A stretch of DNA of 64,000 bases, taken from positions 806,001-870,000 of the forward strand of contig NZ_AP012331.1 of assembly GCF_001042635.1 (NCBI RefSeq), given 5' to 3'. Position 1 is the first letter of the stretch; every line of letters starts with the position of its first letter. A model generated the notes under the pieces. The model saw nothing but the letters and a program-made list of their open reading frames with translations, had not been told where the DNA came from and did no database searches. The stretch is from Bifidobacterium scardovii JCM 12489 = DSM 13734. Lineage in GTDB: Bacteria; Actinomycetota; Actinomycetes; Actinomycetales; Bifidobacteriaceae. Shown here one piece after another: positions 45,406 to 54,486 of this stretch. Position numbers and translations under genes: made by a program.

Positions 45406-46821
45406 TCACTGGTTGAGCTTGGAGCGCTTGCGGCTGTAGCCGAAGTAGACGATCAGGCCGAGGCCGAACCACACGGCGAAGCGCAGCCAGGTCTCCCAGT
45501 TGAGGCCGGCGATGAGGATCAGGCAGAACGCGATGGCGAGGATCGGCGTGAACGGCACGCCCGGCGCGCGGAACCCGCGGTGGGTGTCAGGCTGGGTCCT
45601 GCGCATCCACAGGATGCCGGCCGAAACGATGATGAACGCGCTCAGCGTGCCGATGTTCACCAGCTCGAACAGCACGTTGATGTTGATGAATCCGCCCGCG
45701 AACGCGGTGAGCAGGCCGAAGAACCAGGTGCCCTTGAACGGCGTGCGGTACTTCGGGTGCACGTCGCCGAAGAACTTCGGGAACAGGCCGTCGCGGCTCA
45801 TCGCGTAGCAGATGCGGCTCTGGCCGTACAGCTGCACGAGCATCACCGTGGTCATGCCGATCAGCGCGCCGAGGTTCACGATGAACGCGAGCCAGTTCAG
45901 CCCGGTCTCGAGGATCACGCCGGCGACCGGGGCGTCGATGAACTGCGCGAAGTCCTGGTACGGCACCACGCCGGTCATGATCAGCGTCATCACGATGTAC
46001 AGCACGGTCGAAACGGCGAGCGAGATCAGGATGCCGCGCGGCAGCGTCTTGTTCGGGTTCACGGTCTCCTCGGCGGAGGACGACACGGCGTCGAAGCCGA
46101 TGAAGCTGAAGAACACGATCGACGCGGCCGGCACGATGCCGTAGGGCTGGGTCGACCCGGGCTGGAACGTGTAGATGCCGTACGGGGAGAACGGCTTCCA
46201 GTTCTCCGGGTTCACGTACCACACGGTGCACACGATGAACAGCACGATGATCGCCAGCTTGATCATCACCATGATGTCGTTCGTCTTCTTGGTCTGATTG
46301 ATGCCGATCGACAGCACCCAGGTGATGGCGAGCACGATCACGAATCCGGGCAGGTTGAAATACGTGGTGACGCCCGGCGTGGTGCCGTACGCCGCGGTCA
46401 GCTCGACCGGCAGATGCAGGCCGAAGCCCTCGAGCAGCTTGTTGAAATAGCCCGACCATCCGGCCGACACGGTGGCGGCTTGCAGCGCGTATTCCAGGAT
46501 CAGGTCCCAGCCGATCACGAACGCGATCAGCTCGCCGAAGGCGAGGTACGCGTACGAGTACGCGGAACCGGAGACCGGTGCCATGGCGGCGAACTCCGCA
46601 TAGCACAGGCCGGCGAAACCGCAGCAGACGGCGGCCAGCAGGAACGACACGGACAGCGCCGGGCCGGCGGTCAGGGCGCCCTTGCCGGTCAGCACGAAGA
46701 TGCCGGTGCCGATGATCGCGCCGATGCCGAGCATCGTCAGATCGAACGTGTGCATGGTGCGTTTCAGCGGTGTGGATTCGGCGACAAGCTGATCCACGGA
46801 TTTCTTACGAAGCAGATCCAT
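45406..46821 (-). CDS. APC-family amino-acid permease (CAT type)
   Basis: A 471-residue transporter with about 12 helices. The conserved first helix is LTMLGIGAIIGTGIFVLTGK, and FAAMAPVSGSAYSYAYLAFGE and FFSFIGFDAVSSSAEETVNP are typical of the cationic/branched amino-acid subgroup. AGAGAAGATC precedes the ATG. It stands alone, divergent from alr. Substrate not determined. Confidence 0.93.
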   Translation of the reverse strand: MDLLRKKSVDQLVAESTPLKRTMHTFDLTMLGIGAIIGTGIFVLTGKGALTAGPALSVSFLLAAVCCGFAGLCYAEFAAMAPVSGSAYSYAYLAFGELIAFVIGWDLILEYALQAATVSAGWSGYFNKLLEGFGLHLPVELTAAYGTTPGVTTYFNLPGFVIVLAITWVLSIGINQTKKTNDIMVMIKLAIIVLFIVCTVWYVNPENWKPFSPYGIYTFQPGSTQPYGIVPAASIVFFSFIGFDAVSSSAEETVNPNKTLPRGILISLAVSTVLYIVMTLIMTGVVPYQDFAQFIDAPVAGVILETGLNWLAFIVNLGALIGMTTVMLVQLYGQSRICYAMSRDGLFPKFFGDVHPKYRTPFKGTWFFGLLTAFAGGFININVLFELVNIGTLSAFIIVSAGILWMRRTQPDTHRGFRAPGVPFTPILAIAFCLILIAGLNWETWLRFAVWFGLGLIVYFGYSRKRSKLNQ

Positions 46822-47116
46822 GATCTTCTCTCAACGGACAGTGCGGCCGCAGAGGGGACACCGGTGCGGCCAGCAGTGGATTATTGGCTGGACCGGACGG
46901 CATTCCGGGACCCCGGCACGCCTCAACGCCGGGAATCGAGGGGTTGCCGCGGTGGAGCCGAAGCCTGCGACACCGCGCGCACAGGGGGACAGTGTACGGC
47001 AGGGCCGCGGACAACGCCGGCCATGTGGCGGAAAACGGTAAGGGAATCGTAAGGAGGCGGGGGAGCCGGGAGCGTAGCGCGGCGATTCGTCACATAGACG
47101 CGCCACAATAAGAGCC

Positions 47117-48475
47117 ATGACGTTGAATGCAGCACCCGAATGGCACTTTTCATCCCCGGTCGGCGAGGCGAACTATCAGGCGGCCCGCCGCCGCTACCCG
47201 GCGCAGGCGATCGTAGACCTCGCCGCCATGCGCGACAACATGCGGCACTTGGTGGATGTCGTCGGCGGCCCGAATTCGGGCACGGCCGTGATGGGCGTGG
47301 TCAAGGCCGACGCGTACGGGCATGGCCTGATGGCCGGAGCGTTGGCGGCGCTCGCCGGCGGCGCGACGTGGCTGGGCACCGCGCAGTCGCACGAGGCGCT
47401 GCTGCTGCGCCGGCTCGGCATCGGGCCGGACCGCTGCCACATATTGACATGGGTATATAACGGCATGGAAGTGCCGTTCGACGAGCTGATCGATCAGGAC
47501 ATCGACGTGTCGGTCGGGTCGTTGCCGGGCATCGATGCGGTGGCCGCCGCGGCCCGCCGGCTCGGCAAGACGGCCCGCGTGCATGTGAAGGTCGATTCCG
47601 GGTTCGGCCGCAACGGGTTCACCGAGGAGTCCTTCGACGAGGCTCTGTCGAAGCTGGTGCCGCTGGCGAAGGAGGGTGTGCTCCATATCGTCGGGCAGTG
47701 GAGCCATCTGGCGGTGGCCGACAGCCCGGACGTGCCCGAGTTCGTGGCGTCGACGGACCGGCAGATCGAGAACTTCAAGGCGTTCACGGCGCGTATGGAA
47801 AAGGCCGGCATTCCGCCGGAGATCCGCCATCTTGCCAATACGGCGGCCACGCTGAGCCGGCCGGAGATCCATTTCGAGCTGACCCGCCCGGGCATCGGGC
47901 TGTATGGCTACGAGCCGGACCCGGCGATGGGCACGCCTCGCGACTGGCACCTCAAGCCGGCGATGACCCTGCAGGCGCAGCTCGGCACGGTCAAGGACGT
48001 GGCGGCTGGGCATGGCATCTCCTATGGGCGCACCTATCTGACGCCGGACAACACGTCCACCGCGATCGTGCCGCTCGGCTATGCGGACGGCATCCACCGC
48101 TCCGCCTCCGGATTCGACATGCAGGGCACCAAGCATGTGGAGAAGAAGGGCGGTCCGGTGCGCGTGATGACCACCGAGGGCCCGAAGCTGTACCGCGTGT
48201 CCGGCCGCGTGTGCATGGACCAGTTCATGCTGGATCTGCACGGTTCCGCCGAGAAGCTCGGCGTGCACGAGGGCGATACGGTCGAGCTGTTCGGCCCGGG
48301 CCGCGGCGAGATGTTCAACGAGCCGACCGCCGACGACTGGGGTCATGCCGCCGATACCATCAGCTACGAGATCTTCACCTGCCTGCGCAACCGCATCCCG
48401 CGCCTGTACCTGCACGCCGCCGACGTGCTGGATCCGGCGGACCTGAGCAAGCTCGACCCGGCGAGTCTGCTGTAG
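47117..48475 (+). CDS. alr: Alanine racemase
   Basis: A 452-residue PLP enzyme making D-alanine for peptidoglycan, longer than the usual 370-400 residues because of an N-terminal extension and a long C-terminal domain. PLP lysine is Lys63 in GVVKADAYGHG, and the catalytic Tyr region is HGISYGRTYL. The end is VCMDQFMLDL and DTISYEIFT. No ribosome site precedes the ATG, while a CACAAT -10-like box ends ten bases before it, so a leaderless mRNA is possible. Confidence 0.94.
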   Translation: MTLNAAPEWHFSSPVGEANYQAARRRYPAQAIVDLAAMRDNMRHLVDVVGGPNSGTAVMGVVKADAYGHGLMAGALAALAGGATWLGTAQSHEALLLRRLGIGPDRCHILTWVYNGMEVPFDELIDQDIDVSVGSLPGIDAVAAAARRLGKTARVHVKVDSGFGRNGFTEESFDEALSKLVPLAKEGVLHIVGQWSHLAVADSPDVPEFVASTDRQIENFKAFTARMEKAGIPPEIRHLANTAATLSRPEIHFELTRPGIGLYGYEPDPAMGTPRDWHLKPAMTLQAQLGTVKDVAAGHGISYGRTYLTPDNTSTAIVPLGYADGIHRSASGFDMQGTKHVEKKGGPVRVMTTEGPKLYRVSGRVCMDQFMLDLHGSAEKLGVHEGDTVELFGPGRGEMFNEPTADDWGHAADTISYEIFTCLRNRIPRLYLHAADVLDPADLSKLDPASLL

Positions 48476-48556
48476 TGATGGAGTTGCTGTTGTGTAGTTT
48501 CCGGTAGTTTCCGGTAGTTTTTCAAGGCGCGGCCGCCGGAGGGCGCGGGCCGCGTT

Positions 48557-48608
48557 ACGGCTTTTCCTTGGTCGGCACCGCCGGTCGGGGGAAAGCCGTT
48601 TTTTTTTG
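48557..48608 (+). terminator. Intrinsic terminator of alr
   Basis: ACGGCTTTTCC pairs with GGGGAAAGCCGT over a GC-rich loop and is followed by about nine Ts. It lies in the 48476-48904 gap. Confidence 0.85.
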
Positions 48609-48704
48609 TTGTTGCCGTCGTTGTTGATTGTGTTGCGGGTGCCGATACCGCAGGTTGGCCGTGATCGGTGCCGCACATTGCGGCGTTTCGTGACTTTTTT
48701 CTAA

Positions 48705-48734
48705 TAAGGGGGGTATTTATACCCTCCTTACAAT
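48705..48734 (+). promoter_or_regulatory. 26-bp palindrome and -10 box upstream of the pilus operon
   Basis: TAAGGGGGGTAT and ATACCCTCCTTA form 12-base arms around TT (48705-48730) with one G-T mismatch. TACAAT (48729-48734) overlaps its edge. The expected -35 position falls inside the palindrome, so a regulator bound there would govern this promoter. Several G-runs lie between here and the gene at 48905. Confidence 0.55.
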
Positions 48735-48904
48735 AGTGGGCAAAGTGCGAAGTTATGAGGGTGTATCGCAAAGTTGCGGGGGTTTTAAGGGGTGGGGGTG
48801 AGAAGGGGGAAACCTGATAGGATGCCGTTCCAGAAGAACCTTCAGAGAGTCTGTGCCCGAAACAAGCGATGCGGATTCTCGCTGCACTGTAGCGCGGATG
48901 TTCC

Positions 48905-51544
48905 GTGCGGGAAGAGATGTGGACGGCGATGCAGAAGATTGTGGATGTGCTTGTTGCGATAGGCAAGGTATGCAAGGGTGCTGCCGCCAAGGTGATCGCC
49001 CTGGTGGCCACGATGGCGATGATTGGCGCGGTCGCCGGCGTGAGCGCCACCGCCGTCGCGCAGGATCTGACCTCCGGCGACGATGCCAGCGTCCAGACGG
49101 ATGCCAGCGCCGTCGCGCAGGCCGGTGATGCGGCCGCGCAGGACGATCAGTCCGCAACGACGGACGAGGCCACGACTGGCGAAGCCGCCGCGGATGACAC
49201 GACCGTGGCTGACGACAAAGCCGCTGGCGATACGACCGCCCAGCAGTCCGACACGGCGCAAGGCGAGGCCTCGAACAAGGAAGCGGCTGCCGAAACGCTT
49301 GCGCTGAAGCCTGAGGCGCAGGCGGCGGATGATACCGAAGATCTGGGCGCTCCGACCCATCGCAAGTACATCAAGTACAACAACGACGGCACATATTGGC
49401 TGAGCCTTGACGTGACCGGCGCTTCCCGTGCGAGTACCGAGGAAAAGCATCAGCCCGTCGACGTGGTGCTGGTCATGGACTCTTCCGGAAGCATGGCGTC
49501 GTGTACGGATACGCGACAGGATCATCAGGGTAACTATTACTGCGCTGCCTATGCCAGCCCTTCTCGTTGGGATATCGCCACGTCCGCGGCTACGACATTG
49601 GCTCAGGAATTGCTTACCTCTGAGAACGCTGCCCTTCCTGAAGCGGAACAAGTGAAGATGTCAGTGGTGGACTTTGACACTGCATCGACCATTAAGCGGT
49701 TCGGGCAAAGCAGTTGGACGACTTCCGCCCAGGATGTCGTTGATTCCTTTGGCACGATGGATGCCACGTACGCCAATGGCGGAGGCACCAATTGGGAAGC
49801 TGCGCTGAGTAACGCAAATTCTCTGAGCAGCAACCGCGCAGGGACGAAGAAGTACATCATCTTCGTCTCGGATGGTACGCCGACTTTCCGCAATAGTTCC
49901 ATGGGTACCAGCTGTCCTAACCGTCGGGACGAGGAATGCGGTAGCTATAGTAGCAATGGTGTATACGGCAATGGCCAGAATGACAACAATGGTAAGAACT
50001 ACGACGCCGCCGTCAACGTCGCCAACAATCGTTCCGGCGCCACGCTGTATGCGGTGAGCACCGGCTCCGAGGCGAATGTGAAGATGGAGCAGTTCGCCAA
50101 GGAAATCCAGCCTGCCGGTACCTTCTTCGATGGCACGGATGCGGACAAGCTTGCCGCTGCATTCGATTCCATCGTCGAAGAGATCAACAAGAACTCCACC
50201 TATCAGGATGTGCTGATCAGGGACACGCTGTCCGGATATGCGGTGTCGACCGATGCGCAGGGTGGTACCGGATATGTGACGTCGGCGTCCGCACGCGATC
50301 AGGATGGCACCGATGTATCGAAGACCGATCCGGCTGCCACGAAGATGCATGTGGACTATAACCAGACATCCAAGCAGCTGTCGCTGAGCTTCGACGCAGG
50401 CACCAAGCTCAGCCCTGATGTCACATATACCGTGTCGATTCTGCTGAAACCGTCCGACGATGCGTACCAGTACTTCATCGAGCACTCCGGCCAATACCCG
50501 AACACCGGTGATCAAGGCACCGACGCGGAAGGCAATGACACCAGCTCCGGCAAGCCTGGCTTCTTCTCCAATGCTGAGAACCAGGCGAATGTGTACTACA
50601 AGGTGGTCACCAACGTGAATGGCCAGGAAACCGTAGGTGAGCAGCAAAGCTCCGCATACGACAGACCGGTCATTCAGGTGAAGGTGCCCAGCCTGACGCT
50701 GACGAAGGGCGTGGATAACGCCAATGCCGGCAAGTATGGCGCTGATGCATCCAATTGGAAGCTGTCCGCGCTGAAGAACGGTGGGGCCTACGGCATCAAT
50801 CCCACGAATCCGTCCGGTGAAGCCGTTGCTGATGGCGCCGTGTCCAAGAAGTCCGTGGTCAAGACGCTGCTGGCTCCCGGAACCTACACGCTGAGCGAAG
50901 CCGCTGACTCCGCGAGCGGTTATCAGTACTTCGGCGGCTACACCGAAGGCGATTGGTCATGCGTGGATGCCAACGGCAATACGGTCAAGGTCACCAAGAA
51001 AATCGATGGTACCCAGACCGTGAACCTGGCACAGGGGACCGATGTCACCTGCACGGTGGTCAATACCGCCAAGCCGGGGTCGATCGCGTGGCAGAAGGTC
51101 GCGGCGAACGACACGAACAAAACGCTCAAGGATTCCGAGTGGAAGCTGACCAGCACCGATGTGGCCGGTTTCGCCGACATGACCGTGGTCGATGACGGGA
51201 ACAACGATGCGGCGGCCAGCCAGCCCGGCTCGTTGAAGGTCACCGGCCTCAAGTGGGGCGAGTACACGCTGGAGGAGACCAAGGCGCCGGCCGGCTACCA
51301 GCCTTCCAACAAGACCTACACGGTCACGGTGCTGCCCGCGGGCGATGCGACGGCTGATGCCGAATTCACGGTCGATGCGGTCGAGGGCGGCAAGATCACC
51401 AACAAGTTGGTCGCGGTCTCCTCCCTGCCGCTTACCGGTGGCACGACCGGCCGCGACTGGCTGATCTACGGCGGCGGCATGGGCCTGGCGGCCCTGCTCG
51501 CCGGTGCCGGCTACACCATCTGGCGCAAGCGCCAGTTGGTGTGA
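48905..51544 (+). CDS. LPxTG-anchored pilus-tip-like protein with von Willebrand A domain
   Basis: An 879-residue surface protein. The start may be GTG 48905, ATG 48917 or ATG 48929. A long signal peptide (VIALVATMAMIGAVAGVSAT core) leads to an Asp/Ala/Thr-rich region. A vWA domain follows with MIDAS sequence VVLVMDSSGSMAS and DGTPTFRN, then SpaA-like repeats near the end (YTLEETKAPAGY). The sorting signal LPLTGGTTG starts near residue 841, with a helix and RKRQLV tail. It fits the tip/adhesin subunit of a sortase-built pilus; the major pilin gene follows. Confidence 0.9.
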   Translation: MREEMWTAMQKIVDVLVAIGKVCKGAAAKVIALVATMAMIGAVAGVSATAVAQDLTSGDDASVQTDASAVAQAGDAAAQDDQSATTDEATTGEAAADDTTVADDKAAGDTTAQQSDTAQGEASNKEAAAETLALKPEAQAADDTEDLGAPTHRKYIKYNNDGTYWLSLDVTGASRASTEEKHQPVDVVLVMDSSGSMASCTDTRQDHQGNYYCAAYASPSRWDIATSAATTLAQELLTSENAALPEAEQVKMSVVDFDTASTIKRFGQSSWTTSAQDVVDSFGTMDATYANGGGTNWEAALSNANSLSSNRAGTKKYIIFVSDGTPTFRNSSMGTSCPNRRDEECGSYSSNGVYGNGQNDNNGKNYDAAVNVANNRSGATLYAVSTGSEANVKMEQFAKEIQPAGTFFDGTDADKLAAAFDSIVEEINKNSTYQDVLIRDTLSGYAVSTDAQGGTGYVTSASARDQDGTDVSKTDPAATKMHVDYNQTSKQLSLSFDAGTKLSPDVTYTVSILLKPSDDAYQYFIEHSGQYPNTGDQGTDAEGNDTSSGKPGFFSNAENQANVYYKVVTNVNGQETVGEQQSSAYDRPVIQVKVPSLTLTKGVDNANAGKYGADASNWKLSALKNGGAYGINPTNPSGEAVADGAVSKKSVVKTLLAPGTYTLSEAADSASGYQYFGGYTEGDWSCVDANGNTVKVTKKIDGTQTVNLAQGTDVTCTVVNTAKPGSIAWQKVAANDTNKTLKDSEWKLTSTDVAGFADMTVVDDGNNDAAASQPGSLKVTGLKWGEYTLEETKAPAGYQPSNKTYTVTVLPAGDATADAEFTVDAVEGGKITNKLVAVSSLPLTGGTTGRDWLIYGGGMGLAALLAGAGYTIWRKRQLV

Positions 51545-51586
51545 TCTTCACCGCACCCGCCGGCGATAGCCGGATTGGGGTGGTCT

Positions 51587-51637
51587 TGGCTCCCCTCTGT
51601 GAGGGGAGCTGGCCGCCGCAGGCGGACTGAGGGGAGC
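51587..51637. repeat. GGCTCCCCTC palindrome with CGGACTGAGGGG tail between the pilus genes
   Basis: GGCTCCCCTC and GAGGGGAGCT pair around TGT, followed by GGCCGCCGCAGGCGG and ACTGAGGGGAGC. It could cap the tip-gene transcript and keep subunit ratios apart. Confidence 0.65.
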
Positions 51638-51760
51638 GAAGGTTCCTAGTGGTCCGAAAAGTTAATAAGGATTTGCGGATCGCAGAGGCTTGTGTGGTCT
51701 CGGCCTTTCGCGATTGCAGAAAACAGTAGGAAATAACAAGTAAGGAAGAGAGGATTTCTC

Positions 51761-53416
51761 ATGAGGATGAGGAAACTTTTCGCAGGCGTCGTCGCTGCGG
51801 CGACGATGCTGGGTGGTCTGGCCCTCGGCGCCTCCACCGCCAACGCGGATGAGACTACGGATGCGACCGTCACGGTCAAGTCCGCTCAGCCGGGTCACAC
51901 GTACACCGCGTACAAGTTCGCGACGTTCGCCAACCCTGTCGCGAGCGACACGGAGGGCACGCTTGCCAGCGTCAATGTGAATGTCGCTGACGCGTCGTGG
52001 AACACCGCGATCAAGACTGCACTGGACAAGGATGCATCGACGACGCCGTCCGCCGGGGATGCGGCCCTGTACGCGAACAACTTCGCCGCTTACGTGGCGA
52101 CGTTCGATGCCGCCAAGCTGCGCACGTTCGCGAACAACTTCGCGCTGCCGACTCCCGCTCCGACCGCTGCGGGTTCCGTGACGAATGACGGCACGGAGGC
52201 TGCGGACAAGGCCATTTCCACTGGTCTGACCGAGGGCTGGTATTTCGTCTTCGATACGCTTAACGGCAAGGCGGCTGGCCCGCTCGGCGTGGTCGCCACG
52301 CAGATCACCGATTCGGCGGCTTCCAAGACCTATACGAAGTTCACTCTGGACGAAGACGCCACCACGGGTCAGACCCCGGTTCAGGATGCCCTTGGCGAGA
52401 TGGTCGCCAAGGCCCAGGTCCCGGACCAGCCCAAGAAGGAAGTCTCCGGTGACACTGAGGGCACCGCGAAGGTCGGTCAGGAGCTGACCTACAAGGTCAC
52501 CGCCGCCGCGCCGAAGAACCTTGCCTCGTATGAGTCGTACGACTTCACTTTCACCGATGTTCCGGACACTGGCCTGACCCTCGCCGCGGGCACAGCGAGC
52601 ACGCTGACCGTCAACGGCTTGAAGCTCTCCGAGTTCGTTGCGCCGGCTACGGCTACGGCCAGCGACAACCTGACCGCCGGGTTCGACGGCAACGGCGCCA
52701 CTGCGTTCACCGTGACGCTGAACAAGGCCGCCATCGAGCAGGCCCTTGCGAAGGACTCGAAGAAACTGGTGCTGTCCTACACGGCGACCGTCAACGAGTC
52801 CGCGGTGGACAAGGTCACCAACAAGGCGACCGTGACCACCAACTCCGGTACCTCCGGTGAAGGCACGACGACCACGTACGTCGGCGACTTCAACTTCAAG
52901 AAGATCGGTGTCGACGGCGACAAGGACGGTCTGGCCGGCGCCGAGTTCGAAGTGTACGCCACGGACGCCAGCGGCAAGGAGACCGGTGCTGCGCTTAAGT
53001 TCACGGGCAGCAACGGCGTGTACGTGCTGGCTAAGGACCAGACGACCGGTACTTCGACCCTGACCTCCTCCAACGGAACCGATAACAAGGGTACCGTCAA
53101 GGTGAACGGTCTTGCCAAGGGCACGTACGTGGTCAAGGAGACCAAGGCGCCGACCGGTTACGCCCAGAACTTCAAGGTCACCTTCAAGGTCACCATTGAT
53201 GCGAAGGGTAACGCCACGTTTGCGAAGGATGCCCTCGGCCAGGTGCAGGGTACTGCGGATGGTTCCAGCGTGCTGAACGTGAAGACTCTCTCCCAGCTGC
53301 CGCTGACCGGTGCCGCCGGCACCGCGCTGTTCACGGTGATCGGCCTGCTGCTGGCCGGTGCCGCCGCGACCGTGGCGCTCAAGTCCCGCGAGACCAAGCG
53401 CGCCCTGCGTGCCTGA
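51761..53416 (+). CDS. LPxTG major pilin, FimA-like fimbrial subunit
   Basis: A 551-residue pilin. The signal peptide is MRMRKLFAGVVAAATMLGG ending near ASTANA. Two Ig-like/isopeptide regions follow (ELTYKVTAAAPKNLASYESY; FNFKKIGVDGDKDGLAGAEF). The E-box YVVKETKAPTGYAQ is present and the sorting signal LPLTGAAGT starts near residue 513 with a basic RETKRALRA end. GAGAGGAT precedes the ATG. The class C sortase gene usually found next to such genes is not present downstream. Confidence 0.93.
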   Translation: MRMRKLFAGVVAAATMLGGLALGASTANADETTDATVTVKSAQPGHTYTAYKFATFANPVASDTEGTLASVNVNVADASWNTAIKTALDKDASTTPSAGDAALYANNFAAYVATFDAAKLRTFANNFALPTPAPTAAGSVTNDGTEAADKAISTGLTEGWYFVFDTLNGKAAGPLGVVATQITDSAASKTYTKFTLDEDATTGQTPVQDALGEMVAKAQVPDQPKKEVSGDTEGTAKVGQELTYKVTAAAPKNLASYESYDFTFTDVPDTGLTLAAGTASTLTVNGLKLSEFVAPATATASDNLTAGFDGNGATAFTVTLNKAAIEQALAKDSKKLVLSYTATVNESAVDKVTNKATVTTNSGTSGEGTTTTYVGDFNFKKIGVDGDKDGLAGAEFEVYATDASGKETGAALKFTGSNGVYVLAKDQTTGTSTLTSSNGTDNKGTVKVNGLAKGTYVVKETKAPTGYAQNFKVTFKVTIDAKGNATFAKDALGQVQGTADGSSVLNVKTLSQLPLTGAAGTALFTVIGLLLAGAAATVALKSRETKRALRA

Positions 53417-53458
53417 TCCGTGTCAGTGACATGAGCGTCGACCGGCGTTCATGACACA

Positions 53459-53495
53459 GGGGTGGGCTCGCCTTACCAGGCAAGCCCACCCCTTT
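53459..53495 (+). terminator. Intrinsic terminator of the pilin gene
   Basis: GGGGTGGGCTCGCC pairs with GGCAAGCCCACCCC around TTACCA, followed by TTT. Confidence 0.8.
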
Positions 53496-53673
53496 CGCAT
53501 AGCTTCACAACCCCCATTATCAAACCCCGTTATCGGGGAATAGGCTGGCATCGGGGCCATCCCACCCCATAATGATTACAGTCAGTATCACAGGCGCTAC
53601 CAGGCGGTGACGGCGGAACGGCGTCGCCAAAGCGGAGCGGGGCGGTATTGCCCGATCCGTGTAAGGAGGATGC

Positions 53674-54321
53674 ATGAAAACCGGTGAGTTCACCAATGAG
53701 GAGATCGCGTATCTGCGTTCGTTGCCGGCGGTGTCGCGGGTGACGAACGGGCGCATCCGCTATACCGAGGACTTCCGGCGGGAATGCATGCGCCGGTACG
53801 CGGCGGGGGAGTCTCCGGCCAAGATCTTCCACGAGGCCGGTCTGGATTCCTCCCTGATCGGATACAAACGCATCGAACGGTGCATTTCCCGCTGGCGTGA
53901 TTCCTCGGTGTCCGCGACCGCCGCCGCGGATACCGGTGAGCCTAAGGACGACGAATCGGCGCGCGGCTTCTCGCCGAGCCTGCATCTGCGCTCGGGCAAG
54001 CGTGACCTGCGCGATCTGCTGATCGCTCAGCAGGTGCGTCGCATCGACGAACTGGAACGGGAAGTGGCCCAGCTGCATGCGTGGATCGACGGACGGTACC
54101 ACGGTTCGGATGACGGAACTGTCGTGACGGGTGACCTGTCTGTGCCGTCTGTGCCGACTACGGCGATTGCGCCGCGCGGAGCGACGGCATCGGCGCCGGT
54201 TCGGTCGGTGGATTCGACGCTGTCCGATGCCGACGGCCGTGACGGCTCCGTAGCGCCGGTCAATGCGCCGGTCAATGCGCCGGTCGATGCGCCGGTCGAT
54301 GCGCCGAACGCGCCGTGGTGA
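53674..54321 (+). CDS. Orphan helix-turn-helix protein, transposase-like N-terminus
   Basis: A 215-residue protein. The N-terminal 75 residues hold an HTH of the kind seen at the start of IS3-type OrfA (YTEDFRRECMRRYAAGESPA then KIFHEAGLDSSLIGY). A middle coiled-coil-like stretch (IAQQVRRIDELEREVAQLHA) and an Ala/Pro/Asp repeat tail (PVNAPVNAPVDAPVD) follow. AAGGAGG precedes the ATG. There is no DDE domain, no partner orf and no inverted repeats, so it is not an active insertion sequence. Function unknown; adjacent to dgt. Confidence 0.75.
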   Translation: MKTGEFTNEEIAYLRSLPAVSRVTNGRIRYTEDFRRECMRRYAAGESPAKIFHEAGLDSSLIGYKRIERCISRWRDSSVSATAAADTGEPKDDESARGFSPSLHLRSGKRDLRDLLIAQQVRRIDELEREVAQLHAWIDGRYHGSDDGTVVTGDLSVPSVPTTAIAPRGATASAPVRSVDSTLSDADGRDGSVAPVNAPVNAPVDAPVDAPNAPW

Positions 54322-54486
54322 GCGTCATGCGGCAAACGATCTTGCTCCGGTGTACCCCGATCAGGAATAACGCCGTCATACCCCCTCCACCATGCGCATG
54401 AGTGATGCGCGTCATCCCCGTCGGCCCACGATGTTCGCTGCAAGCGACACCCGCGCTGATAAGCTGGGCGTGAGGGGAGGTTCAGC

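Noticed and set aside
53674..54321. Active IS3-type insertion sequence
   Set aside because: Only the HTH part is present; there is no DDE orf, no terminal inverted repeats and no target duplication.
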